DNA of 25,152 nucleotides from positions 1-25,152 of the forward strand of contig CAYHSY010000004.1 in assembly GCA_964359435.1 (NCBI GenBank), given 5' to 3'. Source of the stretch: CAYHSY01 sp964359435 (lineage in GTDB: Bacteria; Patescibacteriota; Minisyncoccia; UBA6257; JAUSGH01). Positions 1 through 7,256 of this stretch are shown piece by piece; the stretch's first letter is position 1, and each line of letters starts with the position of its first letter. The position numbers and the translations under genes are program-made. A model generated the notes under the pieces. That model made no database searches, was not told the DNA's origin, and saw only the letters and a program-made list of their open reading frames with translations.

Positions 1-892
1 AACCCAAAACGCAAACCAGAGGATGCGCGCCCTCATCATAAGCCGCTTTATAAACGGCCTCAAGCGATTCCGGCGTATGCGCGTAATCCACAATAACAGC
101 AAAGGGCTCCCGCCGCACATATTCCATGCGCCCGACAACTCCATGAAAATCCTGCAACGCTTTGAAAATCACGGCATCAGGAATATTTTGGGTACGGACA
201 AAAGCCACCGCGGCCGCCACGTTTTCCAGATTAAAATCATTTTGAAGCCACGACGAAAGCATCTTCCTGGCCTCATCGGACTCAAGATTGTAATGATTTT
301 TCAAATCTGTATTAACAAAATCTTCCCGGTCAAAAAATATAATCTCATTGCTCCCTGCCGCGTCCTCAAAACAAGGCCGCTCGGCCATGGCGGCATTGAT
401 GAAAAACAGCTTGTTGGATTTTCCGGATTTGACCGCGGAGGCAAAAAAACGGCACTTGGCATCCCGATACTTCTCAAAACTGCCGTGGGATTCAATGTGT
501 TCCGGATGCAGATTGGTAACCAGTCCGGCATCAAAATCAATGAAGCGGTGGCGTGACTGCGCGACACCCTGAGAGGTGACTTCCAAAAGCGCGTAATCGC
601 AGCCGGCAGCCGCCGCCCGCGCCAAAAACCTTTGCATAAATCCCCGACCCGGCATAGTCATGGAGGTCCTGTTCTTTTCCACCATATCTCCGATTTTTAT
701 TTCTACCGACGAAAGGTAGGCCACCTTTTTACCGGCGGATGCGAGTATGGCGCCAATAAGCGCAATAACGGTGGACTTGCCCTTAGTACCCGTCACGCCC
801 AAAACATAAAGTTTACGCGAGGGAAACCTGAAAAGCACAGCCGAAAGCCAGGCCAGGACTAAATGGTAAAAATTTTTGAGATAGTTCAACAT
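1..892 (-). CDS. Mur ligase, MurE-like (UDP-N-acetylmuramyl-tripeptide synthetase family), 3' end cut by window
   Basis: ATP-dependent amino acid:UDP-MurNAc-peptide ligase of cytoplasmic peptidoglycan precursor synthesis. The frame runs from an ATG at 892 to the window edge without a stop (297 codons seen). Visible motifs are the P-loop GVTGTKGKST at about residues 32-41, EVTSQG, NLHPEHIESHG followed by KYRDAKC (the region that carries the carbamylated lysine in Mur ligases), and DYAHTPESLE, a MurE hallmark. In classical MurE the P-loop lies near residue 110. Here it is at about 32, so the N-terminal uridine-binding domain is absent, replaced by a short hydrophobic/aromatic stretch (MLNYLKNFYHLVLAWL). 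The motif that selects the added amino acid would lie beyond the window. It follows ruvA on the same strand with a palindromic spacer between. Mur ligase family is certain; MurE itself, rather than another short Mur ligase, is likely. Confidence 0.88.
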   Translation of the reverse strand, partial: MLNYLKNFYHLVLAWLSAVLFRFPSRKLYVLGVTGTKGKSTVIALIGAILASAGKKVAYLSSVEIKIGDMVEKNRTSMTMPGRGFMQRFLARAAAAGCDYALLEVTSQGVAQSRHRFIDFDAGLVTNLHPEHIESHGSFEKYRDAKCRFFASAVKSGKSNKLFFINAAMAERPCFEDAAGSNEIIFFDREDFVNTDLKNHYNLESDEARKMLSSWLQNDFNLENVAAAVAFVRTQNIPDAVIFKALQDFHGVVGRMEYVRREPFAVIVDYAHTPESLEAVYKAAYDEGAHPLVCVLG

Positions 893-901
893 AGATATCG
901 C

Positions 902-950
902 TCCGACAAGCTCAGCGCATATATCCTGAGCGAAGCGAAGCGCAGTCGAA
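902..950. repeat. Imperfect palindromic spacer element
   Basis: The ruvA-Mur ligase spacer holds complementary halves: GCTCAG (910-915) with CTGAGC (926-931), and CGAC (904-907) with GTCG (945-948). The right half also contains the tandem CGAAGCGAAGCG. It resembles dispersed CTGAGC..GTCGAAG-type palindromes seen between genes in many bacteria. Only one copy is in this window, so dispersal is an inference. Confidence 0.5.
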
Positions 951-953
951 GGA

Positions 954-1529
954 TTACCTTGAATTTTTAAACGCCTCTTTGAGCCGCGACTTGAAATCGG
1001 TGATCTTTGGATCAATCTTCTGAACGGCGGCCTTAGCCTGCTGCTTGGAATACCCCAAGCTCACCAATGTGTCTTCCAGTTCCATGTCCGCGGACATCAA
1101 TTCAAGGGTCTGCGGCGCTGAGGACGCGGAAACCAGCTTGCCCTTCAATTCTAAAATAACGCGATCGGCCGTTTTTTTACCAACGCCCGGAACGCGCGTC
1201 AAAAGATCGGCCCGGCCTTCGTTTACAGCGGCAATGAGTTGCTGGGCGGGCGCCACGCCCAAAATCGCCATGGCGGACTTGGGCCCCACGCCGGAAACGG
1301 TCATCAGCCGGTCAAATAAATTCAATTCTTCTTCGCGCAAAAAACCGTATAATTCCAGGGCGTCCTCCCTCACCTGGAGGTGGGCATGGAGCCGCAAGGG
1401 GCTCCCCAGCGCCGGCAATTCGGCAAAAGCTCCCTTGTGGAGCGTCGCGGCATATCCAACGCCCCCGATGTCCAAAACCACTTTGGGCGGGTTGTTTATT
1501 ATCAAAACACCTGAAAGTACGCGGATCAT
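954..1529 (-). CDS. ruvA: Holliday junction branch migration protein RuvA
   Basis: RuvA binds the four-way Holliday junction and loads RuvB for branch migration. The protein has 191 aa, close to the family norm (about 200). It has the N-terminal OB fold (MIRVLSGVLI..), two helix-hairpin-helix motifs (SGVGPK at about 79-84, PGVGKK at about 114-119, leading into ADRVILELKGK), and a C-terminal RuvB-contact domain (DTLVSLGYSKQQAKAAV, about 153-169). ruvB (8424-9413) and ruvC (12749-13243) are in the same window but not adjacent. The start is fixed by MIRVLSG, and a TATAAT lies 6 nt before it with no Shine-Dalgarno, suggesting a leaderless transcript. Confidence 0.97.
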   Translation of the reverse strand: MIRVLSGVLIINNPPKVVLDIGGVGYAATLHKGAFAELPALGSPLRLHAHLQVREDALELYGFLREEELNLFDRLMTVSGVGPKSAMAILGVAPAQQLIAAVNEGRADLLTRVPGVGKKTADRVILELKGKLVSASSAPQTLELMSADMELEDTLVSLGYSKQQAKAAVQKIDPKITDFKSRLKEAFKNSR

Positions 1530-1535
1530 ACTTAT

Positions 1536-1565
1536 ATTATACGCCGAAAATCAAAACCCTGTCAT
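1536..1565 (-). promoter_or_regulatory. Promoter of ruvA (leaderless type)
   Basis: On the minus strand, ATGACA (1560-1565), an 18-bp spacer, then a perfect TATAAT (1536-1541). The ruvA ATG begins 6 nt after the -10 box, so the predicted transcription start falls at or beside the start codon. Prediction from sequence only. Confidence 0.6.
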
Positions 1566-1646
1566 CGTGGCAGCCCTTGCTTTTTTGTGAGTATTCTGAT
1601 AATCTTTTGATTATATAAATTAAGAGTTATATTTTTAATTAATCTT

Positions 1647-1916
1647 ATGCCAATCAAAGCATCGGCCAAAAAAGCCCAACGGCAGAGCGTCAAGCGCGCC
1701 GCGGAAAATAAAACCAAAAAAGACGCCTTCAAAAAGGCGGTGAAAGAGGTGAAAAAACTAGTGGCCGCCAAAAAACTGGATGAAGCCAAAAAAATGTTTG
1801 TGGAAGCCCAGCAGAAACTGGACAAGGCGGCGAAGACCAACGTTATAACTGCCAATACTGCCTCGCGCCTCAAATCACGCCTTTCAAAATTAATCGCCAA
1901 ACAAAAAACCGCCTAG
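1647..1916 (+). CDS. rpsT: 30S ribosomal protein S20
   Basis: S20 binds 16S rRNA early in small-subunit assembly. The product has 89 aa, is very lysine/alanine-rich and helical, and begins MPIKASAKKAQRQ, matching the S20 N-terminus. ..TASRLKSRLSKLIAK is the usual C-terminal signature. No Shine-Dalgarno is visible; the leader is AT-rich. It converges on holA, a pairing also common in other bacteria (rpsT beside holA). Its stop codon lies in the loop of a terminator shared with holA. The antisense frame across this gene is a shadow. Confidence 0.96.
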   Translation: MPIKASAKKAQRQSVKRAAENKTKKDAFKKAVKEVKKLVAAKKLDEAKKMFVEAQQKLDKAAKTNVITANTASRLKSRLSKLIAKQKTA

Positions 1917-1930
1917 TGAACGGTTTTTTG
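1902..1930. terminator. Bidirectional terminator between rpsT and holA
   Basis: A perfect 10-bp inverted repeat, CAAAAAACCG (1902-1911) and CGGTTTTTTG (1921-1930), with a 9-nt loop that contains the rpsT stop codon. The arms supply a T-run on either strand, fitting termination of both convergent genes (holA stops at 1932). Confidence 0.75.
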
Positions 1931-1931
1931 T

Positions 1932-2705
1932 TTATCCTAAAACATAATCCGTAAGCGCCGCATCATAATCCAGCTTCCCGGACTTTATCGCCACGTCATA
2001 ATCAGCAAAACGGCTTTTTTCTCCGAAAGCTACCAAGGCCGCGAGCATATTAAAAACCGCAGCCGGGTCTTCATGAATGAGTAGTTCCTCCAAAAGGGGC
2101 AATTTCTGGCGCTGGCCCGCTCCGCGCTGCAAAGCCAAAACCGCCTCAAAAAACGATCCGCGCTTATAGACGGATGTTTCCGATGCCCTCCCGCCGAGGG
2201 CTAATTTTCCTAATTCATTGCCGACGCAAAACCCATCTCCCGCGCAGGTAGCCGCAACCTGATTTAAATCGGTGGCCGTCAGAGCCAATCCGCGTTTCGC
2301 GGCCTCATCTCGTACCAGCTGAAAAATTTTCGCGCCGTCCAAAACCGGGAACTCTTGCGAAGTTACGGGTTTTTTTAATAAAAAATCCAGCGCTCCTGAC
2401 GGCTGATCGGCGGCGCTCAAAGCCACCACAACTTCTTTAACATCCGAAAGCGCCCTGAGCGTCTCAACATAGAGAGGCATCTCCGTGACGGAAACCGACA
2501 AGGCATTCACCAACTTAATAAAACGAAGTGGATCGAACAAAGAGCGCGCCGACACCGAATCCATAAACCTGCCCAGTTCGTATTCCTCTTCCAAATCAAA
2601 ATTCTGCACGGATAAAACCGAGTGTTTCTTTGCATATTCGGCGGTAATGGCTTCCAGCTTTTCTCTCCGACGGTAGGCATCGGGACCATAAAGGAAAATG
2701 ATCAT
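1932..2705 (-). CDS. holA: DNA polymerase III subunit delta (HolA)
   Basis: Clamp-loader subunit that opens the DnaN sliding clamp. The protein has 257 aa from the internal ATG at 2705, shorter than the usual 330 or so. I chose this start because MIIFLYGPDAYRRREKL matches the family N-terminus (hydrophobic strand, then G-x-D); the 37 codons upstream in the same frame read through an AT-rich repeat spacer and look non-coding. A degenerate AAA+ core is followed by a collar helical region (LLEELLIHEDPAAVFNMLAAL). No Walker A is expected in delta. It is downstream of mutM on the same strand. The weak sequence conservation typical of HolA keeps this below certainty, but the neighbour rpsT supports it. 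Confidence 0.82.
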   Translation of the reverse strand: MIIFLYGPDAYRRREKLEAITAEYAKKHSVLSVQNFDLEEEYELGRFMDSVSARSLFDPLRFIKLVNALSVSVTEMPLYVETLRALSDVKEVVVALSAADQPSGALDFLLKKPVTSQEFPVLDGAKIFQLVRDEAAKRGLALTATDLNQVAATCAGDGFCVGNELGKLALGGRASETSVYKRGSFFEAVLALQRGAGQRQKLPLLEELLIHEDPAAVFNMLAALVAFGEKSRFADYDVAIKSGKLDYDAALTDYVLG

Positions 2706-2711
2706 AAAGTG

Positions 2712-2775
2712 GGTATCTAGTATAGAGTATATAGTATTTTCTAAATCTAGCGCGTTTCGTTTCGTATTAGATACC
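2712..2775. repeat. AT-rich imperfect inverted repeat in mutM-holA spacer
   Basis: GGTATCTAGTA (2712-2722) is complementary to TATTAGATACC (2765-2775) apart from one position. Between and after it are repeated AGTATA/GTATAT and CCGGATA units. It fills the 89-bp spacer and resembles the other low-complexity palindromic spacers of this window. Confidence 0.5.
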
Positions 2776-2794
2776 GGATATTCTATGCCGGATA

Positions 2795-3652
2795 CTATCT
2801 TTGGCAACCTGGGCAAAAATGCGCCGATCGGCCCCCGACTTTAATGCGCCTAATTTTATCGAAACATTTTCCGCATGGCTCGCCTTCACGGCCATAGACC
2901 ACTCTAATCTCCTGATACTGTCCCTTTCTGCCGTCCAAAAGCCGATAGTTATTTATGGAAGAACCGCCCAAAGCGATGCCATTCTGCAAGACTTGCCCCA
3001 TATTTTTATATAATCCGGCCAGCTCTTTCTCAGAAAGCGACTTTGCCCGCCGCTCCGGATGAATACCAGTAATATAAAGCATTTCATCGGAATAGATATT
3101 ACCGATACCGGCGATTATTTTAGGGTCCATCAAAACCTGTTTGATTTTCCCATTCTGCGAACTTATCAAACTTATAAACTCAGTAACCTTAAAACTCGGC
3201 TCCAACGGCTCCGGCCCCAAGCCCTCTTTTTCCCAAAAACTCTCCAACTCATTTTTATCCAATAATCTAACCGTCCCAAACTTCCGCACATCGGAAAAAG
3301 CCAGCTCGCTCCCATTATCAAGCTCAAAAACGAACCTGGCGTATTTCCAGCTTGATAATTCATCCCCCACCTTAATCCTCCCCCTCGAAGAGGGGGAGGA
3401 AATAAGAAGGAAATGCCCCGTCATTTTGGGATGAATTAAAAGAGTTCTCCCACCACTCAAGCTGAAAAGCGCGTACTTGGCCCGCCGCGAAACACCCAAA
3501 ATCCGCGCGCCCTTGATGGCGCGCCTGAAAATCGCGGCTTCCGGATATTTAAGCATGGAAGGCGTAATCAAAGAAACGGTTTTGATGGCGCGACCCGGAA
3601 GCTCCGCATCCAGTTGCCGCGCCATAGTTTCTACTTCCGGTAACTCCGGCAT
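2795..3652 (-). CDS. mutM: Formamidopyrimidine-DNA glycosylase (Fpg/MutM)
   Basis: Base-excision repair enzyme that removes 8-oxoguanine and formamidopyrimidines and cuts the DNA backbone by beta/delta-elimination. The 285-aa product starts MPELPEVET, so Pro2 (the nucleophile after Met removal) and Glu3 are present. RRAKYALF holds the conserved lysine (about 59), HPKMTG follows at about 74-79, the H2TH signature GIGNIYSDEMLY spans 182-193, and the C-terminal zinc finger has Cys260/263 and Cys280/283. A GC-rich palindrome (3377-3399) lies in frame in the variable loop after HPKMTGHF (residues about 85-92). A good promoter ends 8 nt before the ATG, with no Shine-Dalgarno. Confidence 0.97.
   Translation of the reverse strand: MPELPEVETMARQLDAELPGRAIKTVSLITPSMLKYPEAAIFRRAIKGARILGVSRRAKYALFSLSGGRTLLIHPKMTGHFLLISSPSSRGRIKVGDELSSWKYARFVFELDNGSELAFSDVRKFGTVRLLDKNELESFWEKEGLGPEPLEPSFKVTEFISLISSQNGKIKQVLMDPKIIAGIGNIYSDEMLYITGIHPERRAKSLSEKELAGLYKNMGQVLQNGIALGGSSINNYRLLDGRKGQYQEIRVVYGREGEPCGKCFDKIRRIKVGGRSAHFCPGCQR
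3357..3437. repeat. REP-like GC-rich palindrome embedded in mutM
   Basis: Perfect 10-bp arms CCTCCCCCTC (3377-3386) and GAGGGGGAGG (3390-3399) with a GAA loop, followed by CCCCCACCTTAAT on one side. A second perfect 10-bp inverted pair, AATTCATCCC (3357-3366) and GGGATGAATT (3428-3437), encloses it. Palindromes of the form CTCCCCCT..AGGGGGAG plus a GGTGGGG tail are common dispersed intergenic repeats in bacteria. This one is translated, giving SSPSSRGR-type residues. Confidence 0.6.
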
Positions 3653-3660
3653 TTCAAGTT

Positions 3661-3690
3661 ATAATAAGCCGGCGAAGCCCTTTATGGCAA
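3661..3690 (-). promoter_or_regulatory. Promoter of mutM (leaderless type)
   Basis: On the minus strand, TTGCCA (3685-3690), an 18-bp spacer, and TATTAT (3661-3666), each one mismatch from consensus. The mutM ATG starts 8 nt after the -10 box. It sits in the 47-bp gap after the histidine kinase gene, so mutM can be transcribed independently. Confidence 0.6.
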
Positions 3691-3699
3691 ATCCTTCCT

Positions 3700-4866
3700 T
3701 TATATATCCTCCGCTGTCGTTTCCCTATGCGCGACGATTTTTGGATCCGTGGATAAAGTAAAATAAAAAGTCGTGCCGCGGTTAAGTTCCGACTCTACCC
3801 AAATTTTACCGCCGTGGCGCGTAATAACATTTTTCACCAGATATAGCCCCAATCCCGACCCTTCAGTGGAAAATTTGACGGCATTTTCGGCCCGAAAAAA
3901 TTTGGTAAAAAGCTTATCCATAGCTTCCGGCGGAATGCCCAAGCCCGTATCCTTAATTGTAACCAGCACATGCGGCTCCTTTGCTATTTTTTGGATAGTC
4001 ACCGTAATCGAGCCGTTCGGCACATTATATTTAACGGCGTTATCCATTAAATTGGTAATGGCCAAAGCCAGTTTTTCTTTATCAAAAAAGAAAACGACGT
4101 CGTCTTTGGGGCGATCAAAATAAACCTTTATCCCATAGGGCGAAGCTATCACCTGTTCATCCAATAAAAGTTTCTCCAAAAATTCTACAAATTTACCCTC
4201 CTCAAAATGATAACCAAATTTGCCTTCCTCCAACTTCGCCACGTCCAACAAATCCTCGATTATTTTTAAAAGCTTTTTAGCCGCCAAATTCCCGGTTTGC
4301 ACCAATTCACGGCCACTATCACCCACCGTCGGATCCGAAGCCAAGCCCTCGAGCGACCAATTTATAGCCGTCAAAGGCGTGCGCAATTGGTGCGCCGCCA
4401 CGGTCAAAAATTCGCTCTTGGATTTTAATATGCTGATTTCTCGGGTACGGTCATGAATCACTTTGGTAAAACCCAATACATTGCCATTCGCGTCTTTTAT
4501 CCTGTTAGTGATAACCCTAAGATGGAGATCGTCAAAATGCATATCCGCAACTTGCGGATATACGCCCGGCTCGGAGTGTAAAACAACCGAAGGGGCGAGT
4601 GACGGGAAAATGACCTGGACTAAAAATTTAACCCTCGGCTCGCGCGCCCGCGCAAGTGTTACCGGGGTGCTCATGGCCTCCGCGGCCGACAAGGCAAAAA
4701 GGCGCTCCGCGGCTGAATTAAAAATCAAGACCTTGAAATCCGGGTTATAGCCGACCACCGCGTCGGTCAACTCTGTGATAACGCTTTGAAACCAGGCGTC
4801 GGACATAAGAACCACGCCATCGGCGTTATTTACGATTTTTTGTTTTTTAGCAAAGAAGTCGAACAT
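3700..4866 (-). CDS. Soluble PAS-domain sensor histidine kinase
   Basis: Two-component signalling kinase of 388 aa without transmembrane segments, so probably cytoplasmic. A PAS-like sensor (about 24-140, ending DANGNVLGFTKVIHDRT) is followed by the dimerisation/phosphoacceptor helix SEFLTVAAHQLRTPLTAINW (His159), N-box LMDNAVKY (Asn276), G1 DTGLG (306-310) and G2 GSGLGLYLV (336-344), so the catalytic set is complete. The FLTVAAHQLRTPL H-box is typical of kinases frequent in CPR genomes. No response regulator is adjacent, so the partner is unknown; the ligand of the PAS domain cannot be told from sequence. The start MFDFFAKKQK has no Shine-Dalgarno. A long nested inverted repeat lies just upstream. 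Confidence 0.93.
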   Translation of the reverse strand: MFDFFAKKQKIVNNADGVVLMSDAWFQSVITELTDAVVGYNPDFKVLIFNSAAERLFALSAAEAMSTPVTLARAREPRVKFLVQVIFPSLAPSVVLHSEPGVYPQVADMHFDDLHLRVITNRIKDANGNVLGFTKVIHDRTREISILKSKSEFLTVAAHQLRTPLTAINWSLEGLASDPTVGDSGRELVQTGNLAAKKLLKIIEDLLDVAKLEEGKFGYHFEEGKFVEFLEKLLLDEQVIASPYGIKVYFDRPKDDVVFFFDKEKLALAITNLMDNAVKYNVPNGSITVTIQKIAKEPHVLVTIKDTGLGIPPEAMDKLFTKFFRAENAVKFSTEGSGLGLYLVKNVITRHGGKIWVESELNRGTTFYFTLSTDPKIVAHRETTAEDI

Positions 4867-4872
4867 ATACTG

Positions 4873-4957
4873 GCTACGAAATACGAAATGAGTACGAATA
4901 TACGAAAGACTGTGCTAAATAATTTAATGTATTCGTAAATTTTTCGTATTTCGTAGC
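4873..4957. repeat. Nested perfect inverted repeat (TACGAA family) between kinase and polA
   Basis: Outer arms GCTACGAAATACGAAA (4873-4888) and TTTCGTATTTCGTAGC (4942-4957) are a perfect 16-bp inverted repeat. Inside, TACGAATA (4893-4900) pairs with TATTCGTA (4930-4937). It fills nearly the whole 98-bp spacer between the polA stop and the kinase start. A related element lies at 20288-20402. There is no T-run, so it is not a classical terminator. Confidence 0.75.
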
Positions 4958-4964
4958 TTAAAAA

Positions 4965-6368
4965 TTAGCTGATTTCCCCCCAATTCTTCCCAACTGCCAT
5001 ATCCACCTTAAGCGGCACATCAAGTTTATAAGCCGATTCCATAATCTTTTTAATCCTATCCCCCGCTGATTTAATCATATCAGTCCGCACCTCAAAGACC
5101 AATTCGTCGTGAATTGTCAAAAGCAATCTTATATCCGGCAAATTTTTTTTAACCGCAATCATGGCCAATTTAATAATGTCGGCCGCCAAACCCTGGATCG
5201 GCATGTTAACGGCGGCCCGGCGCGCTTCCGCGGCGAAACGCGGGCTGTATGACGCGATATACGGCAGCCACCTTTTGCGGCCGTTCAAGTTTTCCACATA
5301 ACCGGTCTGCTTGGCTTTGTTAATCAACTTGTCCTGCCAAACCTTGACCTCGGCAAAATCATTGAAATACTCCTCTATAAACATGACTGCCTCTTCATAG
5401 GTCTTTCCGGTAGCCCTTGCGAAGGCCTGCGGCCCCATGCCATAAATCACGCCGAAATTCAAAGTCTTGGCCGCCGCGCGCATTTCTTTGGTTACGGCGT
5501 CGACCGGCACGTTAAAAACATTGGCGGCGGTAATTTTATGAATGTCCTGGTCGTTCCGGAACGCCTCCGTCATGGTGGGATCTCCGGAAACATGGGCCAA
5601 GACACGCAACTCGATTTGCGAATAATCCAGAGACAGGAACGACTGTCCCGGTGCCGCCACAAACGCCCCCCTGATGCGCTTCGCGTATTCCGTGCCCGTA
5701 GGAATATTCTGCAAATTAGGATTTTCCGAGCTCAACCGGCCGGTCGCGGTGCCGGTTTGAAGATAAGTCGTGTGAATGCGATTGTCTTTCGCGGCCGCGG
5801 CCAAGTCACCCAACGGCGCAACATAAGTCGAATGCAATTTGAACAACTCCCTGTACCGCAAAGTCAATGGGATAACCGGATGGCCATTTTTTAACTCCTC
5901 CAAACTCTCGGCGCCCGTCGACCGGCCGCCTGTCTTGGTCTTTCTTTTTGGTTTGAGTTTCAAAACATCAAACAAAACTTCCCCCAATTGTTTAGGCGAA
6001 TTAACATTAAACTCCCGCCCGGCGGAGGCATAAATGTCTTTCACGAGTTTTACGAGTTCCTTGTCCAAATCCTTATCGACGCCGTGGAAAACCGCCGGGT
6101 CAGCTTGAATGCCCAACATTTCCATCTCCGCCAAAACGCGCAAGAGCGGCATTTCTATTTCATAAAAAACTTTTTCCAGGCCGTTCTCCTTCAGTTTTGC
6201 CGCCGCCAAACCGTGGAGTTCCCCGATTGTTTTGGTTTTATCGACATACTGGTTGCCGTCCGGATCCAAAAGCCAAAAAGCCACCCCAAGATCAAAATAA
6301 TCCGGTATCTTCTTCTTAACCCGAAGCAATTCTTTAATCTTTTGTTTTAAGTCAAAACCGATCAGCAT
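4965..6368 (-). CDS. polA: DNA polymerase I, polymerase (Klenow-like) part of a split PolA
   Basis: Family A DNA polymerase for gap filling and Okazaki-fragment processing, 467 aa. All polymerase motifs are intact: TATGRLSSENPNLQNIP (208-224), motif A DYSQIELR (248-255), motif B KTLNFGVIYG (301-310), and motif C IHDELVFEV (His-Asp-Glu at 420-422). The N-terminus (MLIGFDLKQKIKELL..FDLGVAFWLLDP) matches only the second half of the vestigial 3'-5' exonuclease domain, so roughly the first half of that domain is missing. No proofreading is expected. It starts 2 nt after the stop of the 5' nuclease gene, in a different frame, which suggests translational coupling. Together the two proteins (286 + 467 aa) act as a split Pol I. 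Confidence 0.95.
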   Translation of the reverse strand: MLIGFDLKQKIKELLRVKKKIPDYFDLGVAFWLLDPDGNQYVDKTKTIGELHGLAAAKLKENGLEKVFYEIEMPLLRVLAEMEMLGIQADPAVFHGVDKDLDKELVKLVKDIYASAGREFNVNSPKQLGEVLFDVLKLKPKRKTKTGGRSTGAESLEELKNGHPVIPLTLRYRELFKLHSTYVAPLGDLAAAAKDNRIHTTYLQTGTATGRLSSENPNLQNIPTGTEYAKRIRGAFVAAPGQSFLSLDYSQIELRVLAHVSGDPTMTEAFRNDQDIHKITAANVFNVPVDAVTKEMRAAAKTLNFGVIYGMGPQAFARATGKTYEEAVMFIEEYFNDFAEVKVWQDKLINKAKQTGYVENLNGRKRWLPYIASYSPRFAAEARRAAVNMPIQGLAADIIKLAMIAVKKNLPDIRLLLTIHDELVFEVRTDMIKSAGDRIKKIMESAYKLDVPLKVDMAVGKNWGEIS

Positions 6369-6370
6369 AT

Positions 6371-7231
6371 TTATCCCAACCGCCTCACCAAACTCTCAAA
6401 ACCCAATTCCCCAAAATACTTTTTTAACGCCACGATATCAAACGGCCGAACTTTAACATCATCGAATTTCAGATCAACCGGCGCGTCGCGTACAATAGTC
6501 GCCAATTTTTTAGACATCAAAGCCGTGTCCTTTTGGTCGGCTATTTTTTTAACCGTTTTTTCGGGAATAATCGCCAAAGAATTATAAACCTCTTCCGCGG
6601 TGCCGAATTCTTTAATAAGCGGAGCGGCTGTCTTTGGGCCGACGCCTTTGACGCCCGGGATATTATCCGAAGCATCCCCCACAAATGCCTTGAAGTCGGG
6701 GAGTTGTTTGGGACTCAATCCGTATTTGGCGACCACCGCCGCTTCATCATACCGCATTACTTCCGTGATGCCCCGCAACAGAAAATCCACCACTACAGTC
6801 TTTCCGTCCACCAACTGCAAATTATCCAAGTCGCCTGAAAAAATAATGATTTGCAAATCCGATTCGGTCTTGAATTTTTCCGCGAGCGTCCCAATCAGAT
6901 CATCGGCCTCATAACCGGGGAGCTCCACGGTTTTCACGTTAAATTGCTTAAAAAGTTCCCTGGTTTTTATGATTTGAAAAACCAAAGCATCCTCCGCCTG
7001 CGGCCTCTGCGCTTTATATTCTTTAAAAATCTCGTCTCGAAAGGTCGGTTCCGGCCGATCAAAACAGCCCGCGATATAGTCGGGCTTAATCTCCCGGAAA
7101 ATCCTCAAAAGCACTTGGGATAATCCGTAAATAGCGCCAATGGGTTCGCCCTTGGGCGTTGTGAGCGGCGGCATGGCGTGGAAAAACCGATGAATCAAAG
7201 AATTTGCGTCTATTAATAGTAAAGTTTTCAT
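6371..7231 (-). CDS. 5'-3' exonuclease (flap nuclease part of a split PolA)
   Basis: Structure-specific 5' nuclease that removes RNA primers and flaps; it corresponds to the N-terminal domain of PolA as a separate 286-aa protein. Conserved acidic sites are visible: LLIDANSLIHR (Asp8), CFDRPEPTFRDEIFKEYKAQR, YEADDLIGTLA, FSGDLDNLQLV, and VGDASDNIPGVKGVGPKTA, where the last covers metal ligands and the helix-hairpin-helix. The C-terminus ends at ..FGELGFESLVRRLG, the normal boundary before the 3'-5' exonuclease-like domain. The polymerase part follows after 2 nt. A TATTAT (7239-7244) lies 7 nt before the ATG with no Shine-Dalgarno. A stand-alone nuclease, rather than a recent frameshift, is the simpler reading because both products have proper starts and stops. 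Confidence 0.93.
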   Translation of the reverse strand: MKTLLLIDANSLIHRFFHAMPPLTTPKGEPIGAIYGLSQVLLRIFREIKPDYIAGCFDRPEPTFRDEIFKEYKAQRPQAEDALVFQIIKTRELFKQFNVKTVELPGYEADDLIGTLAEKFKTESDLQIIIFSGDLDNLQLVDGKTVVVDFLLRGITEVMRYDEAAVVAKYGLSPKQLPDFKAFVGDASDNIPGVKGVGPKTAAPLIKEFGTAEEVYNSLAIIPEKTVKKIADQKDTALMSKKLATIVRDAPVDLKFDDVKVRPFDIVALKKYFGELGFESLVRRLG

Positions 7232-7256
7232 TATCTAGATAATACCCAATCTTGGG

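Noticed and set aside
1562..1900. Long open frame antisense to rpsT, with hydrophobic translation
   Set aside because: It is the shadow of a lysine/alanine-rich gene; rpsT is unmistakable.
2706..2816. Longer start for holA giving 37 extra residues
   Set aside because: The extension is encoded by the AT-rich repeat spacer and overlaps the mutM end. The family N-terminus begins at MIIFLYGPDAY.
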